This document shows, one piece after another, positions 34,641 through 42,986 of a stretch of DNA of 64,000 nucleotides (positions within the stretch are counted from its first letter, which is position 1; each line of letters starts with the position of its first letter). The position numbers and the translations under genes were made by a program. The notes below the pieces were generated by a model, which was given only the letters and a program-made list of their open reading frames with translations, did no database searches and was not told the DNA's origin. The stretch is from Streptomyces melanogenes (GTDB taxonomy: Bacteria; Actinomycetota; Actinomycetes; Streptomycetales; Streptomycetaceae): positions 46,391-110,390 of the forward strand of contig NZ_BMTS01000011.1 in assembly GCF_014649795.1 (NCBI RefSeq). Direction: 5' to 3'.

Positions 34641-35066
34641 GTGACGGATGAGGACAGGCGCGCCCGCAGGCGGGGGCAGGGTGAGCTGGAGGCCCAGGTC
34701 CTGGCGGCGCTGCGGAACGCGGCGGGGCCGGTGACCGCCGGCTGGGTGCGGGAGCGGATCGGCGGAGCGCTCGCGTACACCACCGTCGTGACCATCCTGT
34801 CGCGGCTGTACGCCAAGCAGTCGGTGACCCGGGAGCGCGCGGGGCGCTCGTTCGTATGGACGCCGGCGGCCGACGAGGCCGGACTCGCGGCGCTGCGGAT
34901 GCGCAAGGTGCTGGACGGCGAGCCGGACCGGGGCGCCGTGCTCGCCAGTTTCGTCACCGCGCTCTCACCCGACGACGAGCGGCTGCTGCGCGCACTCCTC
35001 GACGGCGCGGACAGCGTGGACGACGTGGCCGGTGCGGACGGCGCCGAAGCGGAGACCGGGGACTGA
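34641..35066 (+). CDS. BlaI/MecI-family repressor
   Basis: This is a 141-residue winged-helix repressor of the BlaI/MecI/CopY family (GELEAQVLAALRNAAGPVTAGWVRE, then AYTTVVTILSRLYAKQ). The C-terminal half is a short helical dimerisation region with an acidic tail. The GTG start has AGGA eight bases upstream. It is followed within five bases by an M56 metalloprotease gene, the usual BlaI-BlaR-like pairing in actinobacteria. The protease here lacks a penicillin-sensor domain, so the signal is unknown. The pair interrupts the aromatic catabolic cluster and is probably unrelated to it. Confidence 0.9.
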   Translation: MTDEDRRARRRGQGELEAQVLAALRNAAGPVTAGWVRERIGGALAYTTVVTILSRLYAKQSVTRERAGRSFVWTPAADEAGLAALRMRKVLDGEPDRGAVLASFVTALSPDDERLLRALLDGADSVDDVAGADGAEAETGD

Positions 35067-35070
35067 CGTA

Positions 35071-36033
35071 GTGGGTGTGTTCGTCTTTCTGCCGCTCGTC
35101 CTGCCGCTGACCGCCTGGCCGATCGCCCGGCTGGCCGAGCAGCAGCTGCATCCGCGCGCGGCGACCTGGCTGCTCGCGACGGTCGGCGGCGTCCTCGCGC
35201 TGTGCAGCACCCTGTGCCTGATGCTCCTGATGGTGGTCGGCACGGCACAACTCCCGGGCAACCCGCTGCCCGACGCGTGGGCCGACCCCGAGGTGCGGGC
35301 GGTGCTGCCGTACGACGAGGTGGTGGGCCAGGCGGCGATCCCGCTCCTGGCGGCGGTCGCCGGGGCGTGCGCGCACCTGGTGTGGCTGCACCGGCGGGTG
35401 CGTACGCGCGCGACCCGGGCACTGGCCGGGCTGCCCGAGGGCAGGCTGGCCGTACTGCCGGACGACGAGCGGGCCTATGCGTACGCGCTGCCGGGCGGGC
35501 GCGGTACGGCCGGGGCGCGCGGCCGGATCGTCGTGTCGCGCGCGATGCTGGAGAGCCTCGACGCGCGCGAACGGCAGGCGCTGATCGCCCACGAGGAGGC
35601 GCATCTGACGGCGCGCCACCACCGCTTCCTGCTGGTGGCCGGGCTCGCGGCGCGCGCCAACCCGTTCCTGCGCCCGCTGCGCACCGCCGTGGCGTACACC
35701 GCCGAGCGCTGGGCGGACGAGGACGCGGCGCGGGCGGTGGGCGACCGCAGGACGGTGGCCCGGGCCATCGGCAAGGCCGCGCTGGTGTCGCGCGCGGCGA
35801 CGGGCCGGGGCGCGGCCACCGCGCTGGTGGGGTTCGCGACGGCCGGGCCGGTGCCGCGCCGGGTGGCGGCGCTGCTCGGCCCGGTGCCCCCGGCGCCCGC
35901 ACTGCCGCCCGCGTGGACGGCGGCCGGGCTCGCGCTGTGGACCGCCGCGGGTGGCACGGCGGTCTCGGCGCTGGCGTCGGCGAACGCGACCGTGACGCTG
36001 TTCACGGTGCTGAGGGCCGCGACCGTACTGTGA
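35071..36033 (+). CDS. M56-family membrane metalloprotease
   Basis: This is a 320-residue integral membrane protease. Hydrophobic helices lie at residues 1-22, about 30-55, about 85-110 and at the C-terminus (about 285-320). The zinc motif HEEAH is in LIAHEEAHLTARHHRFLL, with a downstream acidic residue in ERWADEDAARAV as expected for M56/M48-type gluzincins. I chose GTG 35071, just after the blaI stop; the longer open frame overlaps blaI. It lacks the extracellular penicillin-binding sensor of BlaR1. It probably cleaves or relieves the co-encoded BlaI-type repressor. Confidence 0.87.
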   Translation: MGVFVFLPLVLPLTAWPIARLAEQQLHPRAATWLLATVGGVLALCSTLCLMLLMVVGTAQLPGNPLPDAWADPEVRAVLPYDEVVGQAAIPLLAAVAGACAHLVWLHRRVRTRATRALAGLPEGRLAVLPDDERAYAYALPGGRGTAGARGRIVVSRAMLESLDARERQALIAHEEAHLTARHHRFLLVAGLAARANPFLRPLRTAVAYTAERWADEDAARAVGDRRTVARAIGKAALVSRAATGRGAATALVGFATAGPVPRRVAALLGPVPPAPALPPAWTAAGLALWTAAGGTAVSALASANATVTLFTVLRAATVL

Positions 36034-36097
36034 GGGGCCGCCCCGGCGGGCAGCCCGACTCACGGAACGGGCGTTCCTACAGGCTGAACGGGTCCTC

Positions 36098-36553
36098 CTA
36101 CAGGTCGAACTCGGCCGGGGGCAGGTCCAGCGTGTAGCAGGCCTCGCGGACGACGGCCTGCTCCGTCTTGTCGAAGTCGCCGTCGGCGCCGCCGATGACG
36201 ATGCCTATCTGGATCACCGCGCGCGCCTCGGCGGGCTTCTTCTTCGCCTTGGCGACCTCCTGCAACACGCTGACCTTGCCGAAGTCGAAGTCGGCGGTGA
36301 GCTTGTTCAGGTAGTCGTCGAAGCGGCGCTGGAGGTCGTCGGCCGGGAAGTTCTGCAGCACCTCGTTGGTGGAGATGAGTTGCGCTACGCGCCGCCGCTC
36401 GGACGGGTCGACGGTGCCGTCGGCCGCCGCGACCAGGGCGCACATCGCCATGCTGGCGTCCCGGAACGCACCGCTCTTCAGGTCGTTCTTCTTGGCGATC
36501 AGCTGCGTCTGCATGGTCGACGCGGACTCCTTGAAGCGGTCCCACAGGGCCAT
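36098..36553 (-). CDS. TerB-family tellurite-resistance-like protein
   Basis: This is a 151-residue cytoplasmic protein of the TerB fold, an all-helical metal-binding domain with conserved acidic residues (ALVAAADGTVDPSERRRVAQL and GIVIGGADGDFDKTEQAVVREACYTL). Length and sequence match the TerB proteins of Streptomyces, which usually accompany TerD proteins; no terD is nearby. The ATG at 36553 has GGAGA four bases upstream. A strong 18-bp palindrome lies 29 bp before the start and probably regulates it. The function in stress response is inferred from the family. Confidence 0.88.
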   Translation of the reverse strand: MALWDRFKESASTMQTQLIAKKNDLKSGAFRDASMAMCALVAAADGTVDPSERRRVAQLISTNEVLQNFPADDLQRRFDDYLNKLTADFDFGKVSVLQEVAKAKKKPAEARAVIQIGIVIGGADGDFDKTEQAVVREACYTLDLPPAEFDL

Positions 36554-36581
36554 GAGGTCTCCATCTGGTCTCGATAGTCAC

Positions 36582-36599
36582 TTCTACAACGCTGTAGAA
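36582..36599. promoter_or_regulatory. Perfect palindrome upstream of terB
   Basis: TTCTACA and TGTAGAA are separated by ACGC, 29 bp from the terB start. TACA/TGTA half-sites resemble BlaI/CopY boxes, but the four-base spacing is wider than the usual two. The cognate regulator is unassigned. Confidence 0.5.
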
Positions 36600-36689
36600 A
36601 CTGACGGGCGGGCCGAATGGTTCCCACGGAGCGTCATTTCCCTGTGAGCCACGACTCACTTCGCGCATCACTCGCGGCTCGCTCGCGGC

Positions 36690-39002
36690 TCACGTCAGGG
36701 TGAGCCTCGGTCTGGGCGCGTCCGTACGCCCCGTCGGAGGCCTGCGGCCGCCTGCCCGGTACGGCGCCGGCCAGGGCGCTCCGGGTCCCGAGTAGCCCTG
36801 TTCGGCGGCCGCGTGCAGGGTCCAGTGCGGATCGTAGAGATGGGGCCGGGCGAGGGCGCAGAGGTCGGCGCGGCCCGCGAGCAGCAGCGAGTTCACGTCG
36901 TCCCAGGACGAGATCGCCCCGACCGCGATGACGGGCACGCCGAGCGTATTGCGGATCCGGTCGGCGTACGGCGTCTGGTACGAGCGGCCGAACTCGGGCC
37001 GCTCGTCCGCGACGACCTGCCCGGTGGACACGTCGATGGCGTCGGCGCCGTGCTCGGCGAACGCGCGGGCGATCTCGACGGACTCCTCGGCGGTGGTGCC
37101 GCCCGGCGCCCAGTCGGTCGCCGAGATGCGGACGGTCATCGGCCGCTCGGCGGGCCAGATGCCGCGCAGCACGTCGAACACCTCCAGCGGGAAACGCAGC
37201 CGGTTGGCGAGGGAACCCCCGTAGACGTCCGTGCGTTGGTTGGTGAGAGGGGAGAGGAATCCGGAGAGCAAGTAGCCGTGGGCGCAGTGGAGTTCGAGCA
37301 GGTCGAAGTCGCAGCGGGCGGCCCGCCAGGCCGCCGCGGCGAACTGCTCGCGGATGTCGGTCAGCCCCGCGCGGTCGAGCGCGTGCGGGACCTGGTTGAC
37401 ACCGGGGCGGTACGGGAGCGGTGAGGCGGCGGCGAGGGGCCAGTTGCCGTCGTCGAGCGGCTCGTCGATGCCTTCCCACATCAGCTTGGTCGAGCCCTTG
37501 CGTCCGGAGTGGCCGAGCTGGACGCCGATGGCGGTGCCGGGGGCCTGTCGGTGCACGAAGTCGGTGACCCGGCGCCAGGCCGCGGCCTGCTCGGGGGTGT
37601 AGAGACCGGTGCACCCCGGAGTGATGCGGCCCTCCGGGCTCACGCACACCATCTCGGTCATGACCAGGCCCGCGCCGCCGAGGGCCCGGGCGCCGAGGTG
37701 GACGAGGTGGAAGTCGCCGGGGAGACCGTCCACGGCGCTGTACATGTCCATGGGGGAGACGACGACGCGGTTGCGCAGTTCGAGCCCGCGCAGCCGGAAG
37801 GGGGTGAACATCGGAGGCGTATCGGAAGGGCAGGGGAAGTCGCGCTCGACCACACCGGTGAAGCCGGGGTCGCGCAACCGCAGGTTGTCGTGGGTGACCC
37901 GGCGGCTGCGGGTGAGCAGGTTGAAGGCGAACTGCCGGGGCGGCTGGTCCAGGTAGAGCGCCAGCTCCTCGAACCACCGCAGGCTGGCGGCGGCAGCGCG
38001 CTGGGTGGACTCGACGACGGGCCTGCGCTCCCGCTCGTACGTGGCGAGGGCGGCCGGCAGGGTGGGCTGCTCCTCGACGCAGGCGGCCAGGGCGAGGGCG
38101 TCCTCGACGGCGAGCTTGGTGCCGGAGCCGATGGAGAAGTGCGCGGTGTGCGCGGCATCGCCGAGCAGCACGGTGTTGCCGTACGACCAGTGCGCGTTGA
38201 CGACGGTGCGGAACACGGTCCAGGAGGAGTTGTTGCTCCGCAGCGGCCGGTTGCCCAGGGCGTCCGCGAAGATCTTGGCGCAGCGGTCGACCGACCCCTG
38301 TTCGTCGAGCTCGTCGAACCCGGCCGCCCGCCAGACCTCTTCGCGCATCTCGACGATGACGGTGGAGGAGTCGGCGGCGAACGGATAGCCGTGCAGTTGC
38401 ATCACGCCGTGCTCGGTCTCGGCGATCTCGAAGCGGAAGGAGTCGAAGGCGAAGTCGGCGGCCAGCCAGATGTAGCGGCAGCGGTGGCCGGTGATCCGGG
38501 GCGCGAAGTGCTGGGCATGCCTCTCGCGGGTGGCGCTGTGTACGCCGTCGGCCGCGATGACCAGGTCGTAGCCGGTGGCGAGTTCGGCGGCGGGCGGTGC
38601 CTCAGTGCGGAAGCACAGGTGCACGCCGAGGGCCCGGCAGCGCTGGTGCAGGATCTCCAGGAGCCTGCGTCGGCCGAGGGCGGCGAAACCGTGCCCGCCG
38701 GAGGTGAGGGTGCGGCCGCGGTGGACGATGTCGATGTCGTCCCACCGGACGAACTCGGCCTTCAGCGCCTCGTACACCACGGGGTCGGCGTGCTCGATCC
38801 CGCCGAGGGTCTCGTCGGAGAGGACGACTCCGAAGCCGAAGGTGGTGTCGGGGGCGTTGCGCTCCCAGACGGTGATCTCACGTTCGGGGCGGAGCCGTTT
38901 GAGCAGTGCGGCGGCGTACAGTCCACCGGGGCCACCGCCGATGACCGCGATCCGCAGCGGCCGTTCGGCGGGGTCAGGGGTGCTGTCCCGGGGCCCGGGC
39001 AC
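36690..39002 (-). CDS. Fused flavin monooxygenase/Old-Yellow-Enzyme reductase (2-aminobenzoyl-CoA or salicylyl-CoA 5-hydroxylase type)
   Basis: This is a 770-residue bifunctional flavoprotein. Residues 15-390 form a p-hydroxybenzoate-hydroxylase-like monooxygenase with the FAD motif VIGGGPGGLYAA and the second FAD/NADPH site GDAAHTAHFSIGSG. Residues 395-735 form an OYE-family FMN reductase (PPMFTPFRLRGLELRNRVVV, then ELHCAHGYLLSGFLSPLTN). This fusion is known as 2-aminobenzoyl-CoA monooxygenase/reductase and, in other clusters, as salicylyl-CoA 5-hydroxylase. It hydroxylates the CoA-activated ring and then reduces it without a separate reductase. The GTG start at 39002 lies three bases after the hydratase stop. 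Which CoA ester is used cannot be decided from sequence; RidA and the ligase type favour 2-aminobenzoyl-CoA. Confidence 0.9.
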   Translation of the reverse strand: MPGPRDSTPDPAERPLRIAVIGGGPGGLYAAALLKRLRPEREITVWERNAPDTTFGFGVVLSDETLGGIEHADPVVYEALKAEFVRWDDIDIVHRGRTLTSGGHGFAALGRRRLLEILHQRCRALGVHLCFRTEAPPAAELATGYDLVIAADGVHSATRERHAQHFAPRITGHRCRYIWLAADFAFDSFRFEIAETEHGVMQLHGYPFAADSSTVIVEMREEVWRAAGFDELDEQGSVDRCAKIFADALGNRPLRSNNSSWTVFRTVVNAHWSYGNTVLLGDAAHTAHFSIGSGTKLAVEDALALAACVEEQPTLPAALATYERERRPVVESTQRAAAASLRWFEELALYLDQPPRQFAFNLLTRSRRVTHDNLRLRDPGFTGVVERDFPCPSDTPPMFTPFRLRGLELRNRVVVSPMDMYSAVDGLPGDFHLVHLGARALGGAGLVMTEMVCVSPEGRITPGCTGLYTPEQAAAWRRVTDFVHRQAPGTAIGVQLGHSGRKGSTKLMWEGIDEPLDDGNWPLAAASPLPYRPGVNQVPHALDRAGLTDIREQFAAAAWRAARCDFDLLELHCAHGYLLSGFLSPLTNQRTDVYGGSLANRLRFPLEVFDVLRGIWPAERPMTVRISATDWAPGGTTAEESVEIARAFAEHGADAIDVSTGQVVADERPEFGRSYQTPYADRIRNTLGVPVIAVGAISSWDDVNSLLLAGRADLCALARPHLYDPHWTLHAAAEQGYSGPGAPWPAPYRAGGRRPPTGRTDAPRPRLTLT

Positions 39003-39005
39003 GGC

Positions 39006-39833
39006 TCAGCGCCCCTGCCACTTGGGGGGCCGCTTCTCGGTGAAGGCGGCGTGGAACTCGGCGTAGTCCTGCCCGTTCATCAGCAGCGCCTGGGTGGCGG
39101 CGTCGAGTTCGACGGCGGCGGCGAGCGGCATGTCGAGCTCGGCGGTGAGCAGGGCCTTGGTCTGCGCGTACGCGAGTGCGGGTCCGGCCGCGAGATGGCG
39201 GGCGAGCTCGGCGGCGCGCGCGTCGGCCTGCCCTTCGTCGGTGAGCTCGCTGAGCAGGCCGATCCGTTCGGCCTCGGGGGCGTGGACCGGCTCGCCGAGC
39301 ATCAGCAGCCGGGTGGCGTGGCCCAGCCCGACGACGCGCGGCAGCAGATAGGCCGCGCCCATGTCGCCGCCGGAGAGACCGACCTTGGTGAACAGGAAGG
39401 AGAACCGGGCGGAGGGATCGGCGATGCGGAAGTCGGCGGCCAGCGCGAGGACCGCGCCCGCACCGGCCGCGACGCCGTGGATCGCCGCGATCACCGGGAA
39501 GGGGCATTCGCGCACGGCCCGTACGACCTGCCCGGTCATCCGGTTGAAGTCGAGCAGCTGGGCGGTGTCCATGGAGAGCGTGGCACCGATGATCTCGTCG
39601 ACGTCGCCGCCGGAGCAGAAGCCGCGCCCCTCGCCCGCGAGGACCAGGGCGCGTACGGCCCGCTCGCGGGCGAGCTCGGCGAGCAGATCGCGGAGGTCGG
39701 CGTAGGCCCCGAAGGTGAGCGCGTTCAGCTTCTCGGGACGGGCGAGGGTGACCGTGGCCACCCCGTCCACCACGGAAAGCCGCAGGTGGCGCCAGTTTTC
39801 GGTACGGGGTGCGGAGCTGGGGAACGGGCTCAT
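39006..39833 (-). CDS. Enoyl-CoA hydratase/isomerase family protein
   Basis: This is a 275-residue crotonase-fold enzyme. The oxyanion-hole segments are GEGRGFCSGGDVDEI (about residues 68-82) and AAIHGVAAGAGAVLALAADF. I start at ATG 39833, with AGGAGG nine bases upstream; 19 codons of open frame further upstream would cover the promoter. It is first in the operon with the fused monooxygenase/reductase and probably hydrates or isomerises the ring-reduced CoA ester. The C-terminal FTEKRPPKWQGR is typical of hydratases acting in aromatic-acid pathways. Confidence 0.88.
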   Translation of the reverse strand: MSPFPSSAPRTENWRHLRLSVVDGVATVTLARPEKLNALTFGAYADLRDLLAELARERAVRALVLAGEGRGFCSGGDVDEIIGATLSMDTAQLLDFNRMTGQVVRAVRECPFPVIAAIHGVAAGAGAVLALAADFRIADPSARFSFLFTKVGLSGGDMGAAYLLPRVVGLGHATRLLMLGEPVHAPEAERIGLLSELTDEGQADARAAELARHLAAGPALAYAQTKALLTAELDMPLAAAVELDAATQALLMNGQDYAEFHAAFTEKRPPKWQGR

Positions 39834-39893
39834 GGAGTGCGGCCTCCTCGGCGGGCTGCCAGATGCCTGCACTTCGAAGGTATCACTCATGTG

Positions 39894-39905
39894 TGACTGT
39901 CGTCA
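39894..39905 (-). promoter_or_regulatory. TGAC-N4-GTCA element at the hydratase promoter
   Basis: Read on the minus strand, TGACGACAGTCA overlaps a -35-like GTGACG, with GATACC as a weak -10 16 bases downstream. It is the reverse complement of the ligase-promoter element at 32075-32086. The rest of the 305-bp divergent gap (39834-40138) shows nothing recognisable. Confidence 0.45.
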
Positions 39906-40138
39906 CGAGGGCGCGATATGGGGAGGCGGGCGTGTGGCCGCGCCGAGCTCCGGGCGGCGCGGCTTCACCGAGGGGCGGGGCGAAGGGCCCTGCCCCGTGC
40001 GCCACACGTCCCCTTCACCGCCTGCCATGGGGCTCTGTCCGGCCCCTTGCCCCGGTTCGTAAAGTTGAAGGGAGTAGCAGCGCCCCGCGCACCCCCCGCG
40101 CCCCGGACGCTTCACGCGACCGAACGGAAACCCCCGCC

Positions 40139-40600
40139 GTGCCCGACCCCTCCGGTGCCGCCCGCGAACCGGCCGGCACCCCGACCTCCTGGCGTATCCC
40201 GCTCCCCCACACCAACGCCGCCGTGCCCATCGCCCGCGCCTTGATCCGTACCGCACTGGCGGACATCGACGCCCCCGCCGACAGCGACACCGCCGAGCTG
40301 CTCACCGCCGAGCTGGTGGCCAACGCCGTCGAGCACACCGCCGCCGACCAGCCCATCGAGCTGGTCGTGGAGCTGCTGGACTCGGGCTGCCAGGTCGAGG
40401 TCCACGACCGCTCCCCGCTGCCGCCGGGCGACCTCGGCACCCCGGAACCGGACGACGAGCCCGACCCGTGGCAGGAGCACGGCCGGGGTCTGCTGCTGAT
40501 CCGCACCCTGAGCTCGGCCTGCGGTCACCGCCCGACCGCGCACGGCAAGGCCGTGTGGTTCACGCTACCGGCGCGTCCGCCCCTGCCGGAGTTCCCGTAA
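40139..40600 (+). CDS. ATP-binding protein, anti-sigma-factor kinase type (HATPase_c_2)
   Basis: This is a protein of about 153 residues with a GHKL ATPase fold like SpoIIAB/RsbW. The N-box is ELLTAELVANAVEHT and the G-box is WQEHGRGLLLIRTLSSACG. Streptomyces encode dozens of these small serine kinases, which bind sigma factors or anti-anti-sigma factors; no partner gene is adjacent. The start is uncertain: GTG 40139 gives a sensible N-terminus (PDPSGAAREP) but a weak ribosome site. Convergent argF overlaps its 3' end by 41 bases. Confidence 0.82.
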   Translation: MPDPSGAAREPAGTPTSWRIPLPHTNAAVPIARALIRTALADIDAPADSDTAELLTAELVANAVEHTAADQPIELVVELLDSGCQVEVHDRSPLPPGDLGTPEPDDEPDPWQEHGRGLLLIRTLSSACGHRPTAHGKAVWFTLPARPPLPEFP

Positions 40601-41591
40601 GCGTCGCGACCATGACCGCCTTGATGGTGTGCAGGCGGTTCTCCGCCTCGTCGAAGACCACCGAGTGCGCGGATTCGAAGACCTCGTCGGTCACTTCCAG
40701 CTCGGCCAGGCCGTACTGCTCGTGGATCTCGCGGGCGACCGCCGTACCGAGGTCGTGGAAGGCGGGCAGGCAGTGCAGGAACTTGACGTCCGCGTTGCCG
40801 GTGGCGCGCAGGACGTCCATGGTCACGGCGTAGGGCGCCAGCGCCTTGATCCGCTCGGCCCAGATCTCCTTGGGCTCGCCCATCGACACCCAGACGTCGG
40901 TGGCGACGAAGTCCGCGCCCGCCACGCCTTCGGCGATGTCCTCGGTGAGGGTGATCCGGGCGCCGCTCCGCTCGGCGGCCCTTTCGGCGAGGGCGACGAC
41001 ATCCTCGGCCGGCCAGTACGCCTTGGGCGCCACGATCCGCACGTCCATGCCGAGCAGCGCGCCCGTGAACAGGTAGGAGTTGCCCATGTTGTACCGGGCG
41101 TCACCCAGATAGGCGAAAGCGATGCGCTCCAGGGGCTTGTCGGTGTACTCGGTCATGGTGAGGACGTCGGCGAGCATCTGGGTGGGGTGCCAGGCGTCGG
41201 TGAGGCCGTTGTAGACCGGCACGCCCGCGTGCGCGGCGAGGGTCTCGACCGTCTCCTGCGCGTCCCCGCGGAACTGGATCGCGTCGAACATCCGCCCGAG
41301 CACCCGTGCGGTGTCCCGCGCCGACTCCTTCTTGCCGATGTGCGAGCCCGCCGGGTCGATGTACGTCGTGGAGGCGCCCTGATCGGCGGCCGCCACCTCG
41401 AAGGAGCACCTCGTACGCGTCGACGGCTTCTCGAAGATCAGCGCGATGTTCCGCCCGCGCAGCCGCTGGACCTCGGCGCCCGCCTTCTTGGCGGCCTTGA
41501 GTTCGGCGGCGAGGTCCACCAGGACGCGGAACTCCTCGGCGGTGAAGTCCAGCTCCTTGAGGAAGTGGCGGCCTGCGAGGTCTGTCGCCAT
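40560..41591 (-). CDS. argF: Ornithine carbamoyltransferase (probably catabolic, arcB-like)
   Basis: This is a 343-residue cytosolic enzyme. The carbamoyl-phosphate motif is KPSTRTR, with HPTQ in AWHPTQMLAD, the ornithine loop DVWVSMGEPKE and FLHCLPA near the C-terminus. ATG 41591 has AGGAG upstream. The gene lies 62 bp after arginine deiminase on the same strand, so it likely works in reverse as the second step of the arginine deiminase pathway, phosphorolysing citrulline to ornithine and carbamoyl phosphate. No carbamate kinase or antiporter gene is present. A promoter with TATACT and an ATGCG-N6-CGCAT repeat lies in the gap, allowing separate control. Confidence 0.92.
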   Translation of the reverse strand: MATDLAGRHFLKELDFTAEEFRVLVDLAAELKAAKKAGAEVQRLRGRNIALIFEKPSTRTRCSFEVAAADQGASTTYIDPAGSHIGKKESARDTARVLGRMFDAIQFRGDAQETVETLAAHAGVPVYNGLTDAWHPTQMLADVLTMTEYTDKPLERIAFAYLGDARYNMGNSYLFTGALLGMDVRIVAPKAYWPAEDVVALAERAAERSGARITLTEDIAEGVAGADFVATDVWVSMGEPKEIWAERIKALAPYAVTMDVLRATGNADVKFLHCLPAFHDLGTAVAREIHEQYGLAELEVTDEVFESAHSVVFDEAENRLHTIKAVMVATLTGTPAGADAPVA

Positions 41592-41635
41592 GGTGACTGC
41601 TCCTGGGTGACGGAAGGCGGGGACACTGTAAGTAT

Positions 41636-41651
41636 ATGCGATTGAACGCAT
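41636..41651. promoter_or_regulatory. Inverted repeat at the argF promoter
   Basis: ATGCG and CGCAT flank ATTGAA directly upstream of a -10-like TATACT on the minus strand. It is a possible ArgR-type (ARG box) or other operator; the match to known boxes is not decisive. Confidence 0.4.
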
Positions 41652-41653
41652 CA

Positions 41654-42886
41654 CTATACGGCATCGCGTTCCACGGGACAGCTCATGCACCGCGGCCCGC
41701 CCCGCCCCCGCCCCAGCTCGCTGCCGGGAATCTCGATCACCTCGATGCCCTGCTTGCGCAGATGCGTGTTGGTGGTGACATTGCGCTCGTACGCCACCAC
41801 CACGCCCGGCTCGACCGCCAGCACGTTGCAGCCGTCGTCCCACTGCTCGCGCTCCGCCGAGTGCACGTCCTGGGTGGCCATCAGCACCCGGATCCCGTCC
41901 AGGCCGAGCGCCGCCGCTATGGCGCGGTGCATGTGCTCCGGGGCGTGGTCGGTCACCTTCAGCTCCTGCTCACCGGCGCCCGGCTCGATCGTGTACGAGC
42001 GGAGCATGCCGAGCCCGGCGTACTGAGTGAAGGTTTCTCCGTCGACCATCGTCATCACCGTATCGAGGTGCATGAAGGCCCTGCGCTTGGGCATGTCCAA
42101 CGCCACGATCGTCCGTGCGGAACCGGCCGCGAAGAGCCCGCGCGCCAGCATCTCCACGGCCTGCGGCGTCGTCCGCTCGCTCATCCCGATGAGCACCGCG
42201 CCATTGCCGATCACCAGCACGTCGCCGCCCTCGATGGTCGACGGATAGTCGCTCTGCCCCTTCGACCAGGTGTGGAACCGCCCGGCCTCGGGACCCACGA
42301 AGAGCGGATGGTGGCGGTAGATCGCCTCGAAGTGCACCGTCTCGCGCTGCCGGGCGGGCCAGCGCATCGCGTTGATGGACACCCCGTCGTAGATCCAGGC
42401 GGAGGTGTCCCGGGTGAAGAGGTGGTTGGGCAGCGGGCCCAGCAGGAAGTCGTCCAGGTCCAGGGCGTGGAACCGGACGGACACCGGCTCGGCGTGGCGC
42501 TCCAGGAACTCCCGCTTGGTCATACCGCCCACCAGCGCCTCCGCGAGCTCGGCGGCGGACAGCTCGTCGAAAGCCTCGCGCAGATGCCCGGTGGCCAGCG
42601 GCCCGTACTCCTTCTCGTCGAAGACCCGGTCCAGTACGAGCCGTCTCGCCTGCGGGATCGCCAGCGACTCCCGCAGCAGATCACCGAAGAGGTGCACCTC
42701 GACCCCGCGGTCGCGCAGCACGTCCGCGAAGCCGTCGTGCTCCTGACGGGCCCGGCGCACCCAGAGCACGTCGTCGAAGAGGAGAGCGTCCTTGTTGCTC
42801 GGAGTGAGCCGCTTCAGCTCCAGATCCGGCCGGTGCAGGATGACGCGGCGCAGCCGCCCGGTCTCGGAGTCGACATGGAATCCCAT
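41654..42886 (-). CDS. arcA: Arginine deiminase
   Basis: This is a 410-residue enzyme hydrolysing arginine to citrulline and ammonia. The guanidino-modifying fold shows FTRDTSAWIYDGV, EGGDVLVIGNG and HLDTVMTMVD. The nucleophile is Cys400 in GGPRCMSCP. ATG 42886 has AGGA eight bases upstream. It pairs with the downstream carbamoyltransferase as a partial arginine deiminase pathway, which would give ATP or pH protection only with a carbamate kinase encoded elsewhere. A hairpin (42952-42979) separates it from the upstream pnkp gene. Confidence 0.95.
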   Translation of the reverse strand: MGFHVDSETGRLRRVILHRPDLELKRLTPSNKDALLFDDVLWVRRARQEHDGFADVLRDRGVEVHLFGDLLRESLAIPQARRLVLDRVFDEKEYGPLATGHLREAFDELSAAELAEALVGGMTKREFLERHAEPVSVRFHALDLDDFLLGPLPNHLFTRDTSAWIYDGVSINAMRWPARQRETVHFEAIYRHHPLFVGPEAGRFHTWSKGQSDYPSTIEGGDVLVIGNGAVLIGMSERTTPQAVEMLARGLFAAGSARTIVALDMPKRRAFMHLDTVMTMVDGETFTQYAGLGMLRSYTIEPGAGEQELKVTDHAPEHMHRAIAAALGLDGIRVLMATQDVHSAEREQWDDGCNVLAVEPGVVVAYERNVTTNTHLRKQGIEVIEIPGSELGRGRGGPRCMSCPVERDAV

Positions 42887-42951
42887 GCCCCCATCCTGTC
42901 CCGCCCGCAGCCCGCTCACCCGGCGAACCGGCGGCTTGAGCCCCGGCCCGT

Positions 42952-42979
42952 GGGGGCGCGGCAGTGCTGCCGCACCCCC
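42952..42979 (-). terminator. Terminator after pnkp
   Basis: GGGGG and GCGGCAG pair with CTGCCGC and CCCCC (one C-A mismatch) around a two-base turn, in the 100-bp gap before arcA. Confidence 0.7.
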
Positions 42980-42986
42980 AACGGCG

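Noticed and set aside
35032..36033. Longer start for the M56 protease
   Set aside because: The extra 13 codons overlap blaI and lack a ribosome site; GTG 35071 leads directly into the first membrane helix.
39809..40138. N-terminal extension of the ATP-binding protein in the same open frame
   Set aside because: The added 110 residues are low-complexity Arg/Pro/Gly and would cover the divergent hydratase promoter.
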